In this document: positions 46,401 through 54,879 of the stretch, in pieces
Numbering within the stretch: position 1 is the first letter of the stretch
Layout of the letters: each line of letters starts with the position of its first letter
DNA from: Spirosoma fluviale
GTDB lineage: Bacteria; Bacteroidota; Bacteroidia; Cytophagales; Spirosomataceae
DNA length: 64,000 nucleotides
Direction of reading: 5' to 3'
Assembly: GCA_945866095.1 (NCBI GenBank)
Contig: CAMBGA010000001.1
Location: 36,600-100,599 of the forward strand
The notes under the pieces: model-generated
What the model was told of the DNA's origin: nothing
What the model saw: the letters and a program-made list of their open reading frames with translations, nothing else
Database searches by the model: none
Made by a program: the position numbers and the translations under genes

Positions 46401-46530
46401 GCGGCGCATTCATTTCTGGGTCTTCCGCACGCGGCATCGTTAAGACCGTACTGATCCCGACCACCACAATCATTAAGAATATGATGAGGGTAAATTGATA
46501 ATTTTTGACGGCGTAATTGGATATCTTCAT
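43492..46530 (-). CDS. RND efflux transporter permease subunit
   Basis: 1012 aa; 'VVVYPGTSPEDLEEMVVKPIEKKLFELEDIKRINTTISDGVV', 'VGFVVALGLLVDDSIVVVENIERWMREG', 'IGMIALAGIEVKNTILLVDFTNQLRREG'. Confidence 0.95.
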   Translation of the reverse strand: MKISNYAVKNYQFTLIIFLMIVVVGISTVLTMPRAEDPEMNAPQYPIIVVYPGTSPEDLEEMVVKPIEKKLFELEDIKRINTTISDGVVIMAVYCKYSVDVDEKYSELVREINSLSAELPKDIVRLEVQKVTPTGTNVLQMALVSNNAPQNKLKIFAEQLEEDLEKVPGLKKVTVSGLPEEFVKVDLNIEKMAQMMITPDRVLQAIQSEIANIPGGNLVENNKSFNIKTSGHYTNIDEIKNTVVFAFQGKNVLLQDVAAVYFSYGANKHITRINGNRCVFVSAAQKADENIANTQKAYLPVIENFKKTLPSNIDLVVNFDQANQVNERLSGLFKDFLIAILLVAITLLPLGMRASLIVMISIPLSLAIGIIMLNLLGYSLNQLSIVGFVVALGLLVDDSIVVVENIERWMREGHSRLDATLKATNQIGMAVLGCTVTLIVAFMPLVFLPDSSGDFIRSLPMAVISSILASLLVSLTVVPFLSSRILKNHEGNPEGNIFMRLIKKMISGSYTKLLDIAIKKPVITLLIALSIFIASLQLFPVLGFSLFPSSEKPQFLVNIFSPMQSNIAYTDSICKKIEHELKLVPEVQYVSSNVGKGNPRIYYNVIPLNERSDYAGIFVQLKEGTGADRKMEIIDQLRSQWTPYPGAKVEVKDFEQGPPVIAPVEVRILGKNIDTLRILAGKVENLLAKNKASIYINNPLKNLKSDIRVDIDKTKASMLGIPTVSIDRMVRMVISGFDLGKMTDVDGNEFTIQVSKPHSNQPDLRVFDDLYVNNVQGAAIPLSQVAQLRLETSPQSISHLNKSRVVSVSSFVKKGFLNSEVITEVEASLNSIKLPLGYHFQMGGEVESRNDSFGGFETIILVTIFIFIAVLILEFGTFKSTLIVLSVIPLGIVGALLALYFTGNSMSFVATIGMIALAGIEVKNTILLVDFTNQLRREGMPMEEAIREAGEVRFLPIILTTFTAIGGLIPIAISTNPLISPLAIVMIGGLISSTLLSRIITPVVYKLIPPRV

Positions 46531-46535
46531 GATGA

Positions 46536-47594
46536 TTAGCGAATTATTTTAATGGCCGAACCATCATTTAAATAGGCGTTTCCGCTGGTAATAATTCCCT
46601 TAACGCCCGATAATCCCTCGGAAATTAACACTTTCCCATGCTCTATTTGGCTAATTTTAACGGGTCGTTTTTCAGCTGTTTTTCCATCTGTAGTGACAAA
46701 CACAAACCCTTGATTTTGATTTCCATCGATGATGGCGTCAAAGGGTACAACCCAAGCCATTATTTTTTTATTCGGTAGGATGTTGGCCTTTCCAAATATC
46801 CCCAAAGCAATCTTTTTTGAGGGGATTCCTTTCGTTTTTAACGTGACCCATAAAGTCCCCGTAATCGGATCAACCCCTTCTGATTTTGCCACGACGTTTG
46901 CCGAGAAATTCTGCTCTTTTTCTGTGTCAATGGTCACTGAGGCGCGGTCGCCGAGGGAAACGGACGACCAATCTTGGTCGCTTAGACCGACTTTCAATAC
47001 CCAATTGTCTTTGTTTGCTCCATTAATCTGGAGGATTGGGGTTCCTGGGCCAACGACCTGTTCATCATTGGCAAATTTTTTCAAGACATATCCGGATTTT
47101 ACTGCTCTGATTTCCGCATAATTTTGATTGAATTTTAACACTGAAATTTGTTGCCTGGCTAGATCCAAAGCAGATTTACTGTTTTGGAATTGTTCCAAGG
47201 TTGCCACACTATCTTTATATAAATTTCCCGCCCTCGTAAAATCGCGTTCCGCTTTTTCCAAACCAATCTGAGCTTGTTGTACTTGTGCCTTGATCTCAGT
47301 CAAATTTAAGGTGGCTAACAATTGGCCCGACTTAATAGCGTCCCCCTCTTTAACCAAAATGTGTTGGATGACACCGCCAATTTTAAACCCTAAATAGGTT
47401 TCATCCTCCGTGGTAAAAACGCCCGAAGCGTGGATCGTTTGACCTATGGATTCCTGATTTATCTCGATGACTTTAACCGGAATCACATCAGATGCGATGT
47501 TGGTTTCTTCTGCCTTTTTCTTCCCGCAGGCGGATAGGCAAAAGACCAAAATAATGCTTGGAAATATGTATTTGATCAGATTCATATTATTCAT
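46536..47594 (-). CDS. RND efflux periplasmic adaptor (MFP) lipoprotein
   Basis: Lipobox 'CLSACGKK'; 'GGVIQHILVKEGDAIKSGQLLATLNLTEIKAQVQQAQIGLEKAERDFTRAGNLYKDSVAT'. Confidence 0.93.
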   Translation of the reverse strand: MNNMNLIKYIFPSIILVFCLSACGKKKAEETNIASDVIPVKVIEINQESIGQTIHASGVFTTEDETYLGFKIGGVIQHILVKEGDAIKSGQLLATLNLTEIKAQVQQAQIGLEKAERDFTRAGNLYKDSVATLEQFQNSKSALDLARQQISVLKFNQNYAEIRAVKSGYVLKKFANDEQVVGPGTPILQINGANKDNWVLKVGLSDQDWSSVSLGDRASVTIDTEKEQNFSANVVAKSEGVDPITGTLWVTLKTKGIPSKKIALGIFGKANILPNKKIMAWVVPFDAIIDGNQNQGFVFVTTDGKTAEKRPVKISQIEHGKVLISEGLSGVKGIITSGNAYLNDGSAIKIIR

Positions 47595-48942
47595 TTTTTA
47601 ACGGATAGGAGGCCGCTTCTCGCTCTACTTGGGCTGCGGCTATTAAAATTTTAAATTGATTTATATTCAATACCAAATGCGCATTCGTCCATTGACTTCT
47701 CGCATCTAATGTTTCTATATACGTATTTACCCCTTCTTTATAGCCTTTGTCGATCAACTTCTGATAAGTATTCGCTACGTCGATTTGCTTCTGGCTGGCC
47801 CGAAAAGCCATCCATGTTTGTGTCAGGTTTTTTTGAGCGATTTGTAGGGCCAAACTTACTTGTTTGCTGGTTAGGTCGAGTGATTTTTTAGCCATGTCAA
47901 CGTCCATCGCCGACTGCTTTATTTTGTTCAAATTTCGCTTGCCAGAAAAGATCGGAATGTCTACTTGCATGCCCAATAAATAGTAGGTGGATTTCTGATT
48001 GAAATCCCAGTTGGACGATTGAGAACCTAAATTTAAGTAGCCATTTAATTTAGGTAAATAAAAGCTCTCATTCATTTTTACGACGGACTGTTGTAATGAA
48101 ATGGCCTGTTTCAGCATGCCCAATTCTTCTCTTTGATCTACCTCAGCGATTTGATTTTTTTTCAAAATGTCTAAAGCTTCTTGCTCATCAAAATTCGTTT
48201 TAATCTCCGTTTGCAATTCGCGATTTAGCAGAAAATTGAAATACATTTTGGCTGATTCTGCTTGTTTTTCGGCTTCAGATAATTGGGAGGCTATTTGGAC
48301 CACCTCGTTTTCCGATCTAAGAATGTAGGCGGGCAAGCCCTTGCCATTGGCCAATAATTTCTCATTTATTTTCTTTCCTTCTTGGGCCAAAAGCAATCCA
48401 TTTTGATAGATGCCAATCGCCTTATGGGCCATCAAATAATTGAGGTAGGCTGTCTTAATATTTTTGACTAACTCCCTTTTATACACTTGAATATCCGCTT
48501 TTTGAATACCCAATGTTTGACTTTGAATTTCTTTGTTGATGGAGATATCCCGATTGTAAATAGGCATTACACTCGTCAGTTTCACATCATAGAAATTACG
48601 CGGGAAGAAGTTCGTTTCTACATTAGCGATTTGAGGAAAGGCGGAGCTTTTTGTCAACTGGTTTAGCGTGGCATATACCGGATTGAGCATGTCGCCTACC
48701 GGAAATGAAATGCTTCGTCCTCCTTCACCCGTTTGATATCCTCCTTGAAAAGCAAACGTCGGCTGATAAAGACTTTGTGCGGATTGCAAAGACAAAAGGG
48801 CCTTTTCCGCCGAAATAAGTTTTTGTTGGACGACAATATTTTGCTGAAATCCCATTTCGATGTATTCATCCAAAATGGACTTTTGGCCCAAGATGCAGGC
48901 AAAGGGCATTAATAAAAGGAATAGACTTAAAGGTAACTTCAT
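47587..48942 (-). CDS. TolC-family outer membrane efflux protein
   Basis: 451 aa secreted, coiled-coil helices, 'QLDV.IFSGKRNLNKIKQSAMDVDMAKKSLDLTSKQVSLALQIAQKNL'; operon context. Confidence 0.9.
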   Translation of the reverse strand: MKLPLSLFLLLMPFACILGQKSILDEYIEMGFQQNIVVQQKLISAEKALLSLQSAQSLYQPTFAFQGGYQTGEGGRSISFPVGDMLNPVYATLNQLTKSSAFPQIANVETNFFPRNFYDVKLTSVMPIYNRDISINKEIQSQTLGIQKADIQVYKRELVKNIKTAYLNYLMAHKAIGIYQNGLLLAQEGKKINEKLLANGKGLPAYILRSENEVVQIASQLSEAEKQAESAKMYFNFLLNRELQTEIKTNFDEQEALDILKKNQIAEVDQREELGMLKQAISLQQSVVKMNESFYLPKLNGYLNLGSQSSNWDFNQKSTYYLLGMQVDIPIFSGKRNLNKIKQSAMDVDMAKKSLDLTSKQVSLALQIAQKNLTQTWMAFRASQKQIDVANTYQKLIDKGYKEGVNTYIETLDARSQWTNAHLVLNINQFKILIAAAQVEREAASYPLKNE

Positions 48943-48946
48943 TTTC

Positions 48947-49567
48947 TTAGGCTTTTTTCAGTGTATTAATCATCCAACGAATAGACTCATGCATGGATTG
49001 TACTACTTTATCCGGTTCTACCAGGCGCTCTAATCGTTGGCGTATTGCCAACGAGACCAGTCCGTGGGCCACCGCCCAGACTGCCATGGATATGGTGGCG
49101 ACATCGCCTTTCGGAATTAATTCCTTATCCATACACTCTTGAATAATATGTTTTAAGGTTTCTAACGCGACATCTCCGTTAGGCCAATGCCCCAAATTTT
49201 GCTCTCTAATCGTTTTCATGGGAGCATTTTGTATGAACATTAAATCATAATATTCAGGATTCTCTAAACCAAAATTGATGTAGTTCTCGCCTAATAAATA
49301 CAATCGGTCAATCGGATTTTCAATTTGAACTAGCGCCAAATTACTGGCAATCATTCGCTCGAATCCCATCTCACAGAGGTGAAATAAGATTTCATTTTTA
49401 TCCTTATAATAAATGTACAGGGTAGTCGGGCTATATTCAACCAGATCGGCAATTTTACGAATCGATACGTTTTCAAAACCCTCCTTGACAAATAATTGCA
49501 TGGAAGCTTCCAAAATCATTTTCCTGATTTCATCCCTTTGCTTCTCTTTTCTTTCTAAAATTCCCAT
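48947..49567 (-). CDS. TetR/AcrR-family transcriptional regulator
   Basis: 'ILEASMQLFVKEGFENVSIRKIADLVEYSPTTLYIYYKDKNEILFHLCEMGF'; heads the efflux operon. Confidence 0.94.
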   Translation of the reverse strand: MGILERKEKQRDEIRKMILEASMQLFVKEGFENVSIRKIADLVEYSPTTLYIYYKDKNEILFHLCEMGFERMIASNLALVQIENPIDRLYLLGENYINFGLENPEYYDLMFIQNAPMKTIREQNLGHWPNGDVALETLKHIIQECMDKELIPKGDVATISMAVWAVAHGLVSLAIRQRLERLVEPDKVVQSMHESIRWMINTLKKA

Positions 49568-49664
49568 CGCTTTTATTTACATCGCAAATATAATGAACAG
49601 TGTTAATAAATCGATTAAATTTGATAACTATTGTTATTATTTATCTGTTAACAGCTTGGTTATT

Positions 49665-49691
49665 TTGTACCAATTTTATGATATAGTACAA
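49665..49691. promoter_or_regulatory. Inverted repeat TTGTAC-N15-GTACAA upstream of tetR-efflux operon; candidate operator
   Basis: Perfect 6-bp arms; nearby palindromes AACAGTGTT (49596-49604) and CTGTTAACAG (49645-49654). Confidence 0.35.
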
Positions 49692-49782
49692 GAAAGGTTA
49701 GATTAAATATTTATTTATTTTAATTTTCAGCCTAAATTATATTAATTATAAACTCCGTCATCTAAGTAGAAATAATAAATCA

Positions 49783-50109
49783 ATGAATAGTACAACACAA
49801 ACTCAATTGTGGGAAACAGGACTATTTTTTAATCCTAATCCGGAAAAAAATTATGGTATGCCCACACGAATAAATCATGGCCAAGCCTGGATTTTACCAG
49901 CTAATTTTTTTATTCGTTCTCAAGACTGGACCATTGTATTTGAATTAGATGAGATTCGCATTTACCTCAATATGGAATTGGGCACTCATATTTGCTTGCA
50001 TAAAAAGATGAGCGTCTCAGAGATGAAACAATTTGAAAGGGAATGGGTGGCTTTTCAATCCTCTAATGATGAAACATTTGATCTACAGGAGTTCCACTTC
50101 TTAAATTAA
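49783..50109 (+). CDS. Small hypothetical protein (108 aa)
   Basis: Open frame with coding-like composition in a non-overlapping intergenic slot; no family recognised. Confidence 0.55.
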   Translation: MNSTTQTQLWETGLFFNPNPEKNYGMPTRINHGQAWILPANFFIRSQDWTIVFELDEIRIYLNMELGTHICLHKKMSVSEMKQFEREWVAFQSSNDETFDLQEFHFLN

Positions 50110-50168
50110 AATTCGTTTTTCTAATAATTGTGTAATTTCATTTAAATTTGCAAACCAAATCGATTTAC

Positions 50169-51854
50169 ATGATTCGCTTATTATTCGTTTTTGTTTTTAT
50201 TTTAACATGGTCCACAAGTACTTTTGGACAGTTTCAAGTAAGCGAAAATCGTCGATTTATCACACGAGAGGGTAAGCCATTTTTCTGGCTTGGAGATACA
50301 GCCTGGGAACTTTTTCATCGACTTTCCAAAGAAGATGCTTCCTATTATTTCAAGAAAAGAAGTGAGCAAGGATTCACTGTGATCCAAGCGGTGGCCTTTG
50401 CGGAATTGGATGGATTGCAAACACCGAATGCCAATGGTGACTTGCCCCTCATCGATTTAGACCCCACAAAACCCAATGAAAAATATTTTGCGCACGTAGA
50501 TAGTTTAATTACCATTGCGGGCAAATTTGGGCTCACTATTGCACTCCTTCCGACGTGGGGTGACAAAGTGGACAAGTCGACCTGGGGAAAAGGACCCGAA
50601 ATTTTTAATGCCAAAAACGCAAATTTCTACGGAAAATGGATCGGCCAGCGTTTTGAAAAAAAGACTAATTTGATTTGGATTATGGGCGGGGATCGTAATC
50701 CTAAGAATGCCCAACAAATAGAAATTTGGAATGCTTTAGCTGAAGGAGTTAGCGCCGGCGCCGGTGGGCCCAATAAGGTCCTGATGAGTTTTCATCCACA
50801 ACCTAATGCCCTAGGTTCAGCCGAATGGTTTCATCAAAGCGATTGGCTCGATTTCAATATGTTTCAAAATGGTCACTGCCGAGATCAAGAGCATTATTTA
50901 AAAATAGCGACTTTATATAACAAGGCCCCCTTTAAGCCGATCATCGACGGCGAACCGATGTACGAAGATCATCCCGTTTGTTTTAATGCGAAAGATTTGG
51001 GGACCTCTAGTGCTTACGACATCAGAAAATATGCCTACTTAGATTTATTTGCTGGCGCATTTGGTCATACCTATGGCTGCCATGATGTGTGGCAAATGTA
51101 TGATTCCACACGTGTCGGAATTAATGGCCCCCATTTTCCATGGAAAATCGCCTTAGATTTACCTGGTGCAAACCAAATGAAATTTGCCCGAGAATTAATG
51201 GAATCTAAATCCATGCTCGACCGAATCCCTGACCAATCCATTTTAATTGAGTCCGATGAAACACCCGGCGAACGCATTCAAGCCACCCGTGGTAAAGATT
51301 ATGTTTTTGTGTACTCGTGCATAGGGAAAAGATTCCGTCTCAAAATGGGTCAAATACCCGGTGAAAAATCGGCCTACTTTTGGGTCAACCCAAGGACAGG
51401 AGAAAAGTCAAGCAAAAACAACATCAATAATACCGGGATTCAGACGTTCACCCCACCTACGAAAGGCTACGGATTGGACTGGGTGATGGTGTTAGAATCT
51501 ATCCCAGATCCTAAACCCGAGGTTAAAGTTGAACCCGCTGCTACAGAGGTAAAACCAAGCTTGGAGACCAAAGCTCCTGCGACGCCATTAACACCGGCCA
51601 ATGCTCCAGAGGTAAAAGTTGACAATAAACCACAAGCTTCGTCGACGAGTCCTTTGCAAACGAGTGCACCAACAACTACGCCCGCCGTAGTCCCTGAAGT
51701 AAAACCTCAAGCTTCGCCAACGAGCACTTTACAAACAAGTCCAGCGACTGCGCCTACGGCTCCCACAGCAAATACAGCAGTAGGAAATAGTTCAGCGACT
51801 ACCGTGAATGCAGTCCAACCCGTCAATCAGGCAGAGGTAAAGGCCCCAAATTAA
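50169..51854 (+). CDS. Secreted DUF4038 / GH140 (apiosidase-like) glycoside hydrolase with low-complexity Pro/Thr/Ala C-terminal tail
   Basis: Signal MIRLLFVFVFILTWSTSTFGQ; 'RFITREGKPFFWLGDTAWELFHRLSKEDASYYFKKRSEQGFTVIQAVAFAE', 'LIWIMGGDRNP', 'WFHQSDWLDFNMFQNGHC', 'PIIDGEPMYEDHP'. Confidence 0.88.
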   Translation: MIRLLFVFVFILTWSTSTFGQFQVSENRRFITREGKPFFWLGDTAWELFHRLSKEDASYYFKKRSEQGFTVIQAVAFAELDGLQTPNANGDLPLIDLDPTKPNEKYFAHVDSLITIAGKFGLTIALLPTWGDKVDKSTWGKGPEIFNAKNANFYGKWIGQRFEKKTNLIWIMGGDRNPKNAQQIEIWNALAEGVSAGAGGPNKVLMSFHPQPNALGSAEWFHQSDWLDFNMFQNGHCRDQEHYLKIATLYNKAPFKPIIDGEPMYEDHPVCFNAKDLGTSSAYDIRKYAYLDLFAGAFGHTYGCHDVWQMYDSTRVGINGPHFPWKIALDLPGANQMKFARELMESKSMLDRIPDQSILIESDETPGERIQATRGKDYVFVYSCIGKRFRLKMGQIPGEKSAYFWVNPRTGEKSSKNNINNTGIQTFTPPTKGYGLDWVMVLESIPDPKPEVKVEPAATEVKPSLETKAPATPLTPANAPEVKVDNKPQASSTSPLQTSAPTTTPAVVPEVKPQASPTSTLQTSPATAPTAPTANTAVGNSSATTVNAVQPVNQAEVKAPN

Positions 51855-51923
51855 GAATTCATCAAGCGCATTAAATACTGATATTATTTATTAATTTGGC
51901 ATCGCTAAACCTAATTATATCAT

Positions 51924-52736
51924 ATGTTGACCCCAGCTCAAATCGACTCCTATCATCAGGATGGTTATGTCCAAATTCCTGGCATGTTTAATCAATCAGA
52001 AATTGACCTATTGTACGGTGTGGCGACGGATGACTCAGTGGTCAGCAACTCATTTGACCTAAATGATCAAAACGGAAAGAAAACAAAACTAACGCTTTGG
52101 TTTACGGCAGGGGATGATTCTTTCGGTTTAATGTCTCGTTGCGCGCGACTAGTTCAAGGAGTTCAAAGCCTGCTAGGACCCGGCGAAGTATGCCATTTTC
52201 ACTCAAAAGTAATGCAAAAAGAACCTCGAGTTGGAGGCGCTTGGGAGTGGCATCAAGATTATGGTTATTGGTATAAAAATGGATTTCTATATCCCGAAGA
52301 TATGGTTTCAGTGATGGTCGCTTTGACGGATGCTACCATCGAAAATGGATGTTTGCAAGTTTTGAAAGGCACCCATAAAATGCAAAGAATCGAGCATCAT
52401 TTTGCGGGGGAGCAACAAGGTGCCGACATGGATTTTGTCCAAGAAGCGGAAAAAGTTTCAGAGCTTATTTACTGTGAATTAAAAGCGGGAGACGTTCTGT
52501 TTTTCCACCCGAATGTCCTTCATCGCTCCGAAGCAAATCTTTCTGATACGGCCCGTTGGTCTGTCATTTCTGCCTACAACCTTGCCCACAATATTCCGTT
52601 CAGGGAAAAAAACACCTCTTGCATTACGCCGGTAGCGATGGTGCCTGATGGAGCCTTGCTTGCCAGCGGGAAAAAGGAAGTTAATCAGGCCGATTTTCTA
52701 TTGAAAGAAAAGGAAATTACTCTTTCATTCAAATGA
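51924..52736 (+). CDS. Phytanoyl-CoA dioxygenase-family protein
   Basis: 'DGYVQIPGMFNQSEIDLL', 'GAWEWHQDYGYWYKNGFLYPEDMVSVMVALTDATIENGCLQVLKGTHK', 'LFFHPNVLHRSEANLSDTARWSVISAYN'. Confidence 0.92.
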   Translation: MLTPAQIDSYHQDGYVQIPGMFNQSEIDLLYGVATDDSVVSNSFDLNDQNGKKTKLTLWFTAGDDSFGLMSRCARLVQGVQSLLGPGEVCHFHSKVMQKEPRVGGAWEWHQDYGYWYKNGFLYPEDMVSVMVALTDATIENGCLQVLKGTHKMQRIEHHFAGEQQGADMDFVQEAEKVSELIYCELKAGDVLFFHPNVLHRSEANLSDTARWSVISAYNLAHNIPFREKNTSCITPVAMVPDGALLASGKKEVNQADFLLKEKEITLSFK

Positions 52737-53635
52737 TGACGAAGCCATTTTCTAGACGCGAATTTTTACTCATGTTGCCAGTAGGAGCCTCGCTTTTTTA
52801 TCCAAGTCCAGCGCAAAAAGCCATCTCTAGTAACGGTTACAATTGGATTACTTTTTACCAACGAGCTGGGAAAGTTTGGGGCCAAGATTGGGATGCTTGT
52901 ATTCAAGACTATGCGCGTTCAGGTTTGAAGGCTTTGGAGCCATCCATCGGACATGTAGACGATTTAAATAAGTTAATTCCTGCCTTAAAAAAATACGATA
53001 TTTCTCTGCCTTCCATTTATGTGGGCAGCATTTTGCATGAGCCGAAGGAAGCTGATTTATCGATCCAACGAATCTTAGCGATTGCAGACCGATTGAAATC
53101 GGAAGGGACCAAGATCTTCGTGACGAACCCAAGTCCATTAAAAAATGGAGCCCGTAAAAGTGATGCAGAACTCGCATGCCAAGTGGAAAAACTGAATATA
53201 CTTGGAAGTCAATTAAAACAAAGAGGAATCACGCTAGCCTACCATACCCATGATGTGGAGTTTCGGGAAAGTGCTCGGGAATTTCACTATGTTTTGCAAC
53301 ATACAAAACCCGAAAATCTTGCTTTTTGTATGGACGTACATTGGGTTTATCGGGGTGCTGGAAACTCAGAACAAACGGTTTTTGATACATTAAAAACGTA
53401 TGGAAATAGGATTGTGGCCTTGCATATTCGACAGTCCCAAAACGGAATATGGACCGAAACCTTTTCAGGGAAAGGTGACATTGATTATGTTCGCTTTGCC
53501 AAAGAATTAAAAAAACAAAAAATAAAACCGCATTTAGTTATCGAGCAATGCCTCGAAACTAAAACAGTGCAAACGATGGATGCCGCTCAAGCGCATGCCA
53601 TCGATTTAAAAATAGTCAACGCATTATTTAATTAA
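52733..53635 (+). CDS. Tat-targeted sugar phosphate isomerase/epimerase-like TIM-barrel protein
   Basis: N-terminus MMTKPFSRREFLLMLPVGASLF (SRREFLL Tat motif); 'GITLAYHTHDVEFRESAREFHYVL', 'FCMDVHWVYRGAGN', 'LHIRQSQNG', 'LVIEQCLE'. Confidence 0.88.
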   Translation: MMTKPFSRREFLLMLPVGASLFYPSPAQKAISSNGYNWITFYQRAGKVWGQDWDACIQDYARSGLKALEPSIGHVDDLNKLIPALKKYDISLPSIYVGSILHEPKEADLSIQRILAIADRLKSEGTKIFVTNPSPLKNGARKSDAELACQVEKLNILGSQLKQRGITLAYHTHDVEFRESAREFHYVLQHTKPENLAFCMDVHWVYRGAGNSEQTVFDTLKTYGNRIVALHIRQSQNGIWTETFSGKGDIDYVRFAKELKKQKIKPHLVIEQCLETKTVQTMDAAQAHAIDLKIVNALFN

Positions 53636-53643
53636 AAAAGATT

Positions 53644-54843
53644 ATGGCTAAAGTATGTATTTTAGGAGGGGGCTTCATCGGCCGATTTTATGCAGAATCC
53701 CTTTGCGGCAGACGCGGAAAAGATATAGTCACCGTAGTTTATGCACGTAAAAAAGAAACGGCGATTCGCTTTGCGACGGACTATCAAGTTGCACATTTTA
53801 CTACTGAAATGGAAGAGGCCATCGCCCATGCGGAGACGGAATTTGTAGTGATTGCTTTGCCTAATTACCTTCATGAGGAGGCGGTGATGCTTTGTGTGAA
53901 ACATAAAAAAGCGGTGTTATGCACCAAGCCATTAGGTCGGACTGCCGCGGAGGCATTGCGGATGACATTGGCCTGTGAGGAAGCTGGCGTTTTTGCTGGA
54001 TATTTAGAAGATCTTTGTTATACCCCCAAATTTTTAAAGTCGGTGAAAAGTGTGGAAGCTGGTTCCATAGGCCGAGTACTTTGGGCGAAGTCGAGGGAAA
54101 CGCATCCAGGTCCGCATTCCGATTGGTTTTGGGATATCGAGAAAGCAGGGGGTGGAGCCGTGTTGGATTTAGGTTGCCATTGCATTGAAATTGCACGAAA
54201 TTTTATCGGGAAAGATATTTTGCCTGTCGAGGTGATGTGCTGGGCCGACACCCAAGTGAAGCCGATCGACGCGGAGGATCATGCGATCGGATTAGTGAAA
54301 TATGAGAATGGAGCGATAGGCCAATTTGAAGTTTCTTGGACTTTTCGTGGAGGCATGGATTTAAGAGATGAGGTGATGGGAACCGAAGGAACGATTTGGG
54401 TGAATTCATTTTTACGCACAGGTTTTGAAATGTTTACCACCGGTGCGGGTACGGATTATGTGGCGGAAAAGGCAGAATCGACAAGCGGTTGGCAATTTCC
54501 CGTGGGGGATGAGGCGCATGAATTAGGCTACCCGACCATGTTTAATGACATGTTTGATTCATTTGAAAAAGGAGTTCAACCGCGTGAAACTTTTTACGAT
54601 GGATATGTAGTGAACGCCATCGTGGATGCAGCTTACAAATCAGCCAAAACTAAATTATGGGAGCCGGTGAATTTACCCGTTTGGCGCGGTCAAACAGGCG
54701 TACAAAAACCGTCGGTGTTTCAAGAATATGATGCGGAACATTGGTTTATCAAGGACGAAATTTTGCCCAACGGGGATAAAAAAGTGATTTTGAAGAATAA
54801 AAAAACAGGTGAAATTTCTGAAAAAGAAACCTGGAAAAAATAA
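53644..54843 (+). CDS. Gfo/Idh/MocA-family oxidoreductase
   Basis: 'KVCILGGGFIGRFYAESLCG', 'VVIALPNYLHEEAVMLCVKHKKAVLCTKPLGRTAAEALRM', 'GGGAVLDLGCHCIEIARNFIG'. Confidence 0.93.
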   Translation: MAKVCILGGGFIGRFYAESLCGRRGKDIVTVVYARKKETAIRFATDYQVAHFTTEMEEAIAHAETEFVVIALPNYLHEEAVMLCVKHKKAVLCTKPLGRTAAEALRMTLACEEAGVFAGYLEDLCYTPKFLKSVKSVEAGSIGRVLWAKSRETHPGPHSDWFWDIEKAGGGAVLDLGCHCIEIARNFIGKDILPVEVMCWADTQVKPIDAEDHAIGLVKYENGAIGQFEVSWTFRGGMDLRDEVMGTEGTIWVNSFLRTGFEMFTTGAGTDYVAEKAESTSGWQFPVGDEAHELGYPTMFNDMFDSFEKGVQPRETFYDGYVVNAIVDAAYKSAKTKLWEPVNLPVWRGQTGVQKPSVFQEYDAEHWFIKDEILPNGDKKVILKNKKTGEISEKETWKK

Positions 54844-54848
54844 ATTAA

Positions 54849-54875
54849 ATGGGCGAAGTGTCGAGCTTCGCCCAT
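54849..54875. terminator. Bidirectional terminator hairpin between convergent genes
   Basis: ATGGGCGAAG-tgtcgag-CTTCGCCCAT, perfect 10-bp stem, followed by CGTTTTATTT (+) and TTTAATTTA (-). Confidence 0.8.
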
Positions 54876-54879
54876 CGTT

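Noticed and set aside
49413-49706. 97-aa plus-strand ORF running from tetR into the intergenic region
   Set aside because: First half is antisense to tetR and second half translates AT-rich non-coding DNA.
50143-50150. TAAATTTG -7-like box before the GH140-like gene
   Set aside because: Matches TAnnTTTG but no suitably spaced TTG; such matches are common in AT-rich DNA.
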